A stretch of 7,097 bases of DNA, taken from Clostridiales bacterium (GTDB lineage: Bacteria; Bacillota; Clostridia; Oscillospirales; Ruminococcaceae). Below the pieces are notes generated by a model. That model ran no database searches and was not told where the DNA came from. It worked only from the letters and a program-made list of their open reading frames with translations. The position numbers and the translations under genes were made by a program. Shown one piece after another: positions 1 to 4,526 of this stretch (position 1 is the stretch's first letter; each line of letters opens with the position of its first letter). The stretch is taken from the NCBI GenBank assembly GCA_029007575.1, contig JAQXIB010000044.1, positions 1-7,097 of the forward strand. The letters run 5' to 3'.

Positions 1-120
1 CTGCTTCGTATTTTCCGTTCCCTAACGTCGGAGCAACAGGAAATGTATATTGAGCAAGGAAAGCTGTATATTCGCATGAATAACAAAAAAGGTGTCGAAT
101 CATTAAAATCAACTTCATAA
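1..120 (+). CDS. C-terminal end of an unidentified element gene (possible XRE-type regulator)
   Basis: An open frame enters from the left edge and ends with TAA, giving 39 residues that begin LLRIFRSLTSEQQEMYIEQG. The tail is basic and polar (MNNKKGVESLKSTS). The frame is followed within 20 bases by a good intrinsic terminator, which supports it as the true end of a gene. The pattern of an aliphatic helix, then 'FRSL-x-x-E-x-Q', then a second helix resembles the C-terminal helix seen after the helix-turn-helix domain of many small Firmicute XRE repressors, which often sit beside element recombinases. That resemblance is weak and the DNA-binding domain itself is outside the window, so the function is left open. 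Confidence 0.5.
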   Translation: MLRIFRSLTSEQQEMYIEQGKLYIRMNNKKGVESLKSTS

Positions 121-140
121 AATAGAATATACAAACAGAT

Positions 141-186
141 AAACAGGCTTACCGTTGAAATTATTCAGCAGTGAGCCTGTTTTTAT
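141..186 (+). terminator. Intrinsic terminator after the first gene
   Basis: A 12-bp stem with one T-G wobble (AAACAGGCTTAC at 141-152 pairs with GTGAGCCTGTTT at 171-182). The 18-base loop is followed by a run of T that overlaps the end of the stem. It separates the first gene from the recombinase promoter, so the recombinase is probably transcribed independently. Confidence 0.8.
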
Positions 187-195
187 AAATTCTTT

Positions 196-224
196 TTGAC
201 ATTTGCCCAAATATGAGGCATAAT
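196..224 (+). promoter_or_regulatory. Promoter of the serine recombinase gene
   Basis: TTGACA (196-201), a 17-base spacer, then CATAAT (219-224). This is a perfect -35 and a one-mismatch -10 for the vegetative sigma-A. Transcription would start near 231, which places the upstream ATG at 241 only about 10 bases into the transcript and favours the start at 268. The -10 region (CATAATTT) also resembles the CATA-type -10 of sigma-E and sigma-K promoters, but no matching sigma-E -35 is evident, so vegetative transcription is the better reading. Confidence 0.7.
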
Positions 225-229
225 TTGGG
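206..229. repeat. Inverted repeat over the recombinase -10, candidate operator
   Basis: CCCAAAT (206-212) and ATTTGGG (223-229) form a perfect 7-bp inverted repeat with a 10-base spacer. It covers the -10 hexamer and part of the promoter spacer. A dimeric repressor bound here would block transcription of the recombinase. The regulator is not known. Confidence 0.4.
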
Positions 230-254
230 TATAAGCCGTTATGTTAGAATTGGA

Positions 255-259
255 AGGAG
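255..259 (+). promoter_or_regulatory. Ribosome binding site deciding the recombinase start
   Basis: AGGAG, 8 bases ahead of the ATG at 268. The in-frame ATG at 241 has no such site and lies almost at the predicted 5' end of the mRNA, so 268 is taken as the start. Confidence 0.8.
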
Positions 260-267
260 ATGTTTAT

Positions 268-2064
268 ATGAAATTAAAGGCTGAAAGTAAAGATAAACGA
301 AAAGTAGTCATATATTCTCGGAAATCAAGGTTTACAGGCAAAGGCGAAAGCATAGAAAATCAGGTTAACCTATGCCGTGAGTATATCAAAGACTTCTGGC
401 TGCGCACTAAGAATGAAGTTATCACTGACGAAGATATAGACATATTCGAGGACGAAGGATATTCCGGCAAAAATACAAAACGTCCGCAATATCAACAAAT
501 GCTTCAAGGTATCAGAAATAATACATATAAAGTTTTAGTTTGCTATAAGTTAGACAGGGTAAGCCGTAATGTTGCGGATTTTTCAAGTTTAATCAATGAA
601 TTAGAAAGAAATAATGTGGCATTTGTGTCCTATCGGGATAATTTTGATACCTCTACTTCAAGCGGCAGAGCAATGATGATGATGATCTCGGTATTCGCGC
701 AGTTGGAACGGGATACCATAGCCGAAAGAATCGTGGATAATCTGCTGGAACTCGCCAAAAGCGGCAGATGGCTCGGTGGTGTAACTCCAACCGGATATAA
801 AAGCGAACAAATCGTAGGCAGTATCTCATTTGACGGAAAAGAACGCAAAGCATATAAGTTGGTTCTCATTCCGGAAGAAGCAAAACTTGTTAAACTCATT
901 TTTGACAAGTTTATTGAAATGGATTCTCTGACAAAACTCGAAACCTATCTCATGCAGAATCATATTTGCTCAAAGAACGGCAAAGAGTTTTCTCGCTGTA
1001 CTCTATTAGCCATATTAAGAAATATGGTCTATATGAAAGCCGACCAATCCGCATGGGAATACTTCGAAAACAAAGGTTTGCAGGTATTTTCAGATAAAAA
1101 GCAATTTGATGGGAAACATGGAATTGCAGCATACAATAAAACCGACCAGACCAAAGGGAAAAGCCATTCTGTCAAGGACATGGAAGAATGGATTATCTCC
1201 GTTGGAAAGCATAAAGGTATCATTGACGGTGCCGATTGGATCAGGGTACAAGAAATGTTAGATGAAAACAAATCATCTTCTTATCGCAAGCCAAGAAGCA
1301 ATGTCGCATTGCTGACAGGCTTGCTGTATTGCGCTGACTGCAAAAGTCCCATGCGTCCTAAGCTGTCCGGCAGGAGAAATGCCGAGGGTGAACTAATCTA
1401 TGACTATCTATGCAAAACCAAAGAACTAAGCAAAAGCAAAAACTGCAATATGAGCCGTATCAATGGCAATATAGCGGATAAAAAGGCTTGTGAAGTTGTG
1501 TTTCAAATGGCAGAACAAACCTCTGACTTCCGAAAAGGTTTAGAAAAGCTCCGCACAACCATCAATAACAGCCATGAAAACATAGATAACGAAATTCTAA
1601 AGCTGAAAAAGACGATAGAGAGCAATCAAAAGGAAATAAATGGGTTATTAAAGCAATTATCACTGGCAGGAGATACAGCCGCAAGCCAATATATCTTAAA
1701 CAGTATCAACGAAAAGCACGAAGAGATCGACCATATACAAATCCGAATAGAAGAATTGCAGAAACAAACCAATACCACGATTCTGTCCGAAAATGACTTT
1801 GAAATCTACACAGAATTGCTAACATCCTTCAAAAAATCGTTCGACTATCTCACCGTTGAACAGAAAAGATATTATTTAAAGACGTTAATCAAACGAATCG
1901 AATGGGATGGAACAAACTTGGACTTCTATCTGGCTCATACTGATACAGAAAGGGATGACTTCTCGGAAATTAGCTCCGAAATAAAGGAAAGTGAAAACAT
2001 AGAAGACTCCTTGGTGGGTGGAGAGGGTGGAGCCGCTAAGTATGGGTTGCAAACCAAATATTAA
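268..2064 (+). CDS. Large serine recombinase, predicted excisionase of the sigK element (SpoIVCA/CisA-like)
   Basis: A 598-residue site-specific recombinase of the large serine (resolvase/invertase) family, which cuts and religates att sites through a phosphoserine link. Residues about 11-160 form the catalytic domain: YSRKS with the likely nucleophile Ser20, then SIENQ, and YKLDRVSRN with Arg97 and Arg100. The helix with RAMMMM and FAQLERD begins near Arg134. A recombinase domain follows (about 175-300). A zinc ribbon has Cys355, Cys358, Cys382 and Cys393. A long coiled coil spans about 430-505. The length fits an intact enzyme. Its stop codon (TAA, 2062-2064) overlaps the ATG beginning the sigma-K C-terminal frame, so the gene lies at the very edge of the element and reads in the same direction as sigK. 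Known: SpoIVCA and its C. difficile counterpart excise the sigK element in the mother cell. That role is inferred here from position. A directionality factor, if needed, is not in this window. Confidence 0.93.
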   Translation: MKLKAESKDKRKVVIYSRKSRFTGKGESIENQVNLCREYIKDFWLRTKNEVITDEDIDIFEDEGYSGKNTKRPQYQQMLQGIRNNTYKVLVCYKLDRVSRNVADFSSLINELERNNVAFVSYRDNFDTSTSSGRAMMMMISVFAQLERDTIAERIVDNLLELAKSGRWLGGVTPTGYKSEQIVGSISFDGKERKAYKLVLIPEEAKLVKLIFDKFIEMDSLTKLETYLMQNHICSKNGKEFSRCTLLAILRNMVYMKADQSAWEYFENKGLQVFSDKKQFDGKHGIAAYNKTDQTKGKSHSVKDMEEWIISVGKHKGIIDGADWIRVQEMLDENKSSSYRKPRSNVALLTGLLYCADCKSPMRPKLSGRRNAEGELIYDYLCKTKELSKSKNCNMSRINGNIADKKACEVVFQMAEQTSDFRKGLEKLRTTINNSHENIDNEILKLKKTIESNQKEINGLLKQLSLAGDTAASQYILNSINEKHEEIDHIQIRIEELQKQTNTTILSENDFEIYTELLTSFKKSFDYLTVEQKRYYLKTLIKRIEWDGTNLDFYLAHTDTERDDFSEISSEIKESENIEDSLVGGEGGAAKYGLQTKY

Positions 2065-2066
2065 TG
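2052..2066 (+). other. Predicted attachment-site junction between element and sigK 3' half
   Basis: In the sigK frame, the codons before the ATG at 2064 read V-W-V-A-N-Q-I-L-M after a stop codon at 2037-2039. Intact sigma-K proteins carry N-E-I-L-M at this point, so similarity fades between the N and I codons. The crossover core should therefore lie at about 2052-2066, around AAATATTAATG. The exact core cannot be fixed without the other element end. Confidence 0.6.
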
Positions 2067-2468
2067 CATTTTCGAACAGCCAAAAAGACGACCGGAGATG
2101 TTTATATCAATGATCCGATTGAAACAGATAAAGACGGCAATGCACTCACCTTGATGGACATTGTTGCCGATGAAGAAAATATTATTGACAACATCGATTT
2201 AAAGCTCAAGTCCGAACAACTATATCAGTTGATCACAAAATATCTGACCGAGCGAGAACAATATATCATTCGGCTTCGATACGGATTAGGCGGATGCAAA
2301 CCACTTACACAGAGAGAGGTCGCCGCAAAACTGAAAATATCCCGTTCTTATGTCAGCAGGATTGAGAAAAAAGCGTTAGAAAAATTAAAAAAAAGATTTG
2401 ATGACAATGATATTCATAAGCATTATTCCGATTATCCAAGCGTTAATCGAACAACACACCTCAAGTGA
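2064..2468 (+). CDS. sigK: RNA polymerase sigma-K factor, C-terminal segment of a split gene (spoIIIC-like)
   Basis: The 134-residue frame matches only the C-terminal half of sigma-K, the late mother-cell sigma factor that drives coat and cortex genes. It starts M-H-F-R-T-A-K-K, equivalent to the residues just after the conserved N-E-I-L-M. It continues through TGDVYINDPIETDKDGN and LTLMDI (region 3), then YLTEREQYIIRLRYGLGG and the complete region 4 helix-turn-helix TQREVAAKLKISRSYVSRIE. Region 2, which binds core polymerase and the -10 element, is absent. No Shine-Dalgarno sequence precedes the ATG, so this half is probably not translated alone. The size is close to B. subtilis SpoIIIC (138 residues), the 3' part of its split sigK. 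Excision of the element would fuse this segment in frame to the 5' half. An unexcisable remnant is possible, but the recombinase looks intact. The 3' end overlaps the convergent redox gene by 8 bases. Confidence 0.88.
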   Translation: MHFRTAKKTTGDVYINDPIETDKDGNALTLMDIVADEENIIDNIDLKLKSEQLYQLITKYLTEREQYIIRLRYGLGGCKPLTQREVAAKLKISRSYVSRIEKKALEKLKKRFDDNDIHKHYSDYPSVNRTTHLK

Positions 2469-3099
2469 CTATTAAAAAAAGCGTTTTCGGAGCCGAACAA
2501 ATCGGGCAAACATAATCATCAGGTTCTTGCGTAATATCCCCGTCATGAACGTATCCGCAAATTTTGCAAACATACTGTACTTTGGGCTTCGGCTCCTCTT
2601 TCTGATATGTCGGCGCATTCTTCGGCGCTTTTCCTTTAATGACCTCGTGGAAATATTTATAGGTCATCGGAGTATAGTCAGAGCCTTGATACGTTTCTGT
2701 TACTGTTGCCAAAATAATGCCATGTGTGCCGCAGTCGACGATAGACTGCACCTCACAGATCAAATATCCGCTGCAATTGGCATTCAAGAGCGGCAGTCCG
2801 CTTTCCATCCGATAATCGATATTGGCAAATTTGTCGGTATCTTTTCCGCTTGCATAGCCTAATGCGCCGATCACCGACGCAGGCGTCTGCTCCGACAAAA
2901 CCGAAATGCCGAACCGCTTCGTTTTATTAATCACATCATAAGTATAATTGTTTTTGTTCACACTGACCGCAACCGTTACCGGATCATTGCTGGTGATTTG
3001 AGAAACTGTGTTGACGATGCATCCGGTGGGACGCTGTCCGTCCATTACAGAAATCGCGTACATTCCATAAGAAATTTTCCATAAAACTGATGTATCCAC
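2461..3099 (-). CDS. Flavin reductase-rubredoxin fusion (high-molecular-weight rubredoxin, Hrb-like)
   Basis: A 212-residue two-domain redox protein, presumably cytoplasmic. Residues 1 to about 155 form an FMN-binding flavin reductase-like domain (KISYGMYAISV, GCIVNTVSQITSNDP, RFGISVLSE). After a Lys/Pro-rich linker, residues about 175-208 form a rubredoxin domain with Cys178, Cys181, Cys198 and Cys201 holding one iron. Only 16 residues separate the two CxxC pairs, the short-loop form also seen in rubrerythrin, against 29 in the stand-alone rubredoxin next door. Known: Moorella Hrb has this domain order and passes electrons from NAD(P)H to the flavodiiron protein FprA for oxygen and NO reduction. 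No FprA gene is in view. The start is GTG at 3099, preceded by AAAGGA with 10-base spacing, and gives the family-like N-terminus MDxxxLxKISYG. I see no clear promoter in the 108 bases upstream. Confidence 0.88.
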   Translation of the reverse strand: MDTSVLWKISYGMYAISVMDGQRPTGCIVNTVSQITSNDPVTVAVSVNKNNYTYDVINKTKRFGISVLSEQTPASVIGALGYASGKDTDKFANIDYRMESGLPLLNANCSGYLICEVQSIVDCGTHGIILATVTETYQGSDYTPMTYKYFHEVIKGKAPKNAPTYQKEEPKPKVQYVCKICGYVHDGDITQEPDDYVCPICSAPKTLFLIVT

Positions 3100-3207
3100 T
3101 TTCGTTCATTCCTTTCTCTGCCATATATCGCTTCGACTGATCACAATCTCACACTTTAGTGCATCATCCGGTGAGCATTTATGATACCGTTAAGTAAAAA
3201 GATGGTC

Positions 3208-3250
3208 ACAGAGCCTCAAGCGGCCGTTCGGCTGTTGCTTGAGGCTCTGT
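3208..3250 (-). terminator. Strong, probably bidirectional terminator after rubredoxin
   Basis: A perfect 14-bp stem (ACAGAGCCTCAAGC at 3208-3221 with its complement at 3237-3250) has a further GC-rich stem inside its loop. On the - strand it begins 6 bases after the rubredoxin stop codon and is followed by a CTTTTT tract. On the + strand it is followed by nine T. It should stop rubredoxin transcripts before the Hrb-like gene, so the two redox genes are likely separate units or joined only by read-through. Confidence 0.85.
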
Positions 3251-3256
3251 TTTTTT

Positions 3257-3415
3257 TTATTCGGCCTCAAATTCTTCTTTGCTTGCTCCGCACAGAGGAC
3301 ATACAAAATCTTCAGGAATATCTTCCCAAAGTGTGCCGGGAGCAATGCCTGCATCCTCGGCTCCCTCTGCTTCGTCATAAACATACCCGCAAACCAAGCA
3401 TACATATTTTGCCAT
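3257..3415 (-). CDS. Rubredoxin
   Basis: A 52-residue classic rubredoxin, a small soluble electron carrier with one iron held by four cysteines: Cys6 and Cys9 in CLVCGY, Cys39 and Cys42 in CPLCGA. The typical rubredoxin core PGTLWEDIPEDFVCP is present and the length is standard. The start is the ATG at 3415, with AAAGGTGA 5 bases upstream. A longer in-frame reading from 3454 would begin inside the promoter and is rejected. In anaerobes, rubredoxins feed electrons to flavodiiron proteins, rubrerythrin or superoxide reductase, and the neighbouring flavin reductase-rubredoxin fusion fits a shared role in oxygen or NO defence. The partner enzyme is not visible here. Confidence 0.95.
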   Translation of the reverse strand: MAKYVCLVCGYVYDEAEGAEDAGIAPGTLWEDIPEDFVCPLCGASKEEFEAE

Positions 3416-3442
3416 AATGATCACCTTTCCTTTCTGATTTCC

Positions 3443-3471
3443 ATTATATACCATTTGAGTATACTTGTCAA
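3443..3471 (-). promoter_or_regulatory. Perfect-consensus sigma-A promoter of rubredoxin
   Basis: On the - strand: TTGACA (3466-3471), a 17-base spacer, TATAAT (3443-3448). All twelve hexamer bases match. The spacer contains the palindrome AGTATACT and the inverted pair TATAC/GTATA, which could serve as an operator. Confidence 0.9.
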
Positions 3472-3573
3472 TCCCTTTAGACGCAAAACATCATTCCGCT
3501 TAAAGGAGCTGACCGGGCAACAACCCCGCATACCTATGATACTACTATCCTATACCATTTAAAATAAAATTTC

Positions 3574-3589
3574 AATACAAAATTGTATT
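3574..3589 (-). terminator. Weak hairpin downstream of sigG, possible terminator
   Basis: A 16-base perfect palindrome made of AATACAA, AA and TTGTATT lies 13 bases past the sigG stop codon. On the - strand it is followed by GAAATTTTATTTT. The stem is short and AT-only, so termination would be weak. On the + strand it is followed by a T-rich tract, but no + strand gene ends there. Confidence 0.35.
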
Positions 3590-3602
3590 TCTTTTTTGAC
3601 CT

Positions 3603-4373
3603 TTATATTTCTTTTTTTACTTTGGTCAAAGCACACTTTTCCAAACGGGATACCTGTGCCTGAGAAATACCGATTTCCTTTGCGACCTCAACCTGTGTTT
3701 TCCCCTGAAAGAAGCGCAGGGATAGGATTTTCTTTTCCCGATCATTCAAATGTGTGATTGCTTCTTTCATGGACAGCTCGTCTAACCAGTTGATGTCGTC
3801 GCTTTTGTCACCAATTTGATCCATGACATAAATAGTATCTCCCCCATCCGAATATACCGGCTCATATAACGACACCGGATCGACAATGGCTTCTAAAGCC
3901 AGCACCACCTCATGCTTTTCCATACCCATTTCCTTTGCAATTTCTTCAATCGTGGGTTCGTTTAAACTTTGATTGGTCAGCTTTTCTTTGATCTGCATGG
4001 CTCGATAAGCAGTATCTTTTAAAGAACGGCTCACACGAATCGAATTATTGTCCCGCAAATACCGCCGAATCTCTCCGATGATCATCGGAACGGCATAGGT
4101 AGAAAAACGGACATCTAACGATATATCAAAATTGTCGATGGACTTCATTAAACCGATGCAACCAACCTGAAACAAATCATCTAAATTTTCTCCCCGATTG
4201 GTAAACCGCTGGATCACACTTAACACCAGCCGCAGATTACCGTTAATCAGTTTTTCCCTAGCCGTTGCATCCCCCTCATGCATTTTTCTCAATAAATTCA
4301 TTTTCTCCGCTTCTTTTAAAACAGTCAATTTGGAAGTATCTACTCCGCATATTTCCACCTTATTATATACCAC
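3603..4373 (-). CDS. sigG: RNA polymerase sigma-G factor (forespore)
   Basis: A 256-residue sigma-70 family factor of the sporulation group; it directs late forespore genes such as those for DNA-protective SASPs and germinant receptors. It begins with the sigma-G signature VYNKVEICGVDTSKL. Region 2 is NGNLRLVLSVIQRF, DLFQVGCIGLMKSIDNFD and FSTYAVPMIIGEIRRYLRDNN (about 44-110). Region 3 starts at IRVSRSLKD. Region 4 has the helix-turn-helix VEVAKEIGISQAQVSRLEK (about 228-246). B. subtilis sigma-G has 260 residues, so this is full length. The frame stays open to an ATG at 4430, but that adds 19 residues absent from the family and has no ribosome site. The GTG at 4373 follows GGGGTGAG and gives the family N-terminus. 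In B. subtilis sigG follows sigE; here it follows a P-type ATPase on the same strand with a 153-base gap. No convincing sigma-F or sigma-G promoter was found. Confidence 0.95.
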   Translation of the reverse strand: MVYNKVEICGVDTSKLTVLKEAEKMNLLRKMHEGDATAREKLINGNLRLVLSVIQRFTNRGENLDDLFQVGCIGLMKSIDNFDISLDVRFSTYAVPMIIGEIRRYLRDNNSIRVSRSLKDTAYRAMQIKEKLTNQSLNEPTIEEIAKEMGMEKHEVVLALEAIVDPVSLYEPVYSDGGDTIYVMDQIGDKSDDINWLDELSMKEAITHLNDREKKILSLRFFQGKTQVEVAKEIGISQAQVSRLEKCALTKVKKEI

Positions 4374-4377
4374 ATCG

Positions 4378-4385
4378 CTCACCCC
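4378..4385 (-). promoter_or_regulatory. Ribosome binding site deciding the sigG start
   Basis: GGGGTGAG on the - strand, ending 4 bases before the GTG at 4373. The core GGGG lies 8-11 bases from the start. The alternative ATG at 4430 has no comparable site. Confidence 0.6.
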
Positions 4386-4526
4386 ATCCAACAACTTGAT
4401 TAGAGTATTGACGGATTGAGTTTGCGACATACAAATGTCAAAAAGTTCCAGTGAAGGATTGCGGTAATTTTAATCTGTCAGAAAGCAGAGCAAAAGGTGA
4501 TCGAAAAACAGCAGTACAGGAGCCGA

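Larger units (their letters stand above)
1..2063 (+). mobile_element. Terminal segment of a sigK-intervening (skin-like) element
   Basis: Seen: a large serine recombinase gene ends exactly where an open frame begins that matches only the C-terminal half of sigma-K. Known: in B. subtilis and C. difficile, sigK is split by a prophage-like element carrying its own serine recombinase, and the element is excised in the mother cell to restore the gene. Inferred: bases 1 to about 2060 are the sigK-3'-proximal end of such an element, with the remainder and the 5' half of sigK to the left of the window. Within the window the element holds a gene tail, a terminator, a promoter and the recombinase. No phage structural genes are visible here, so the element's size and cargo are unknown. 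Confidence 0.8.

Noticed and set aside
241..267. Upstream ATG as the start of the recombinase
   Set aside because: It lies about 10 bases after the predicted transcription start and has no ribosome site, whereas the ATG at 268 has AGGAG at 8 bases.
256..2107. A 14-base direct repeat, GGAGATGTTTATAT, at 256-269 and 2094-2107, flanking the recombinase gene
   Set aside because: One copy is the recombinase ribosome site and the other is sigma-K coding sequence (G-D-V-Y-I). Flanking bases do not match, and one such match in 7 kb of AT-rich DNA is not unlikely, so it is not taken as an att site.
2064..2468. The sigma fragment as part of sigma-E or as a complete small sigma factor
   Set aside because: Its linker (DPIETDKDGN...LTLMDI) and helix-turn-helix fit sigma-K. 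The frame lacks region 2, has no ribosome site, and its start is at the junction point.
2527..2862. 111-codon + strand frame opposite the Hrb-like gene
   Set aside because: It is antisense to a gene with clear domains, and its Cys- and Arg-rich product has no recognisable family.
4374..4430. ATG at 4430 as the start of sigG
   Set aside because: It adds 19 residues not found in sigma-G proteins and lacks a Shine-Dalgarno sequence; the GTG at 4373 has one and gives the family N-terminus.
4394..4445. Possible sporulation-type promoter ahead of sigG (GTATG, then CAATACT 17 bases on, on the - strand)
   Set aside because: The -10 matches the sigma-G consensus at only about four of seven positions and the sigma-F consensus poorly; a nearby TTGACA has no usable -10.
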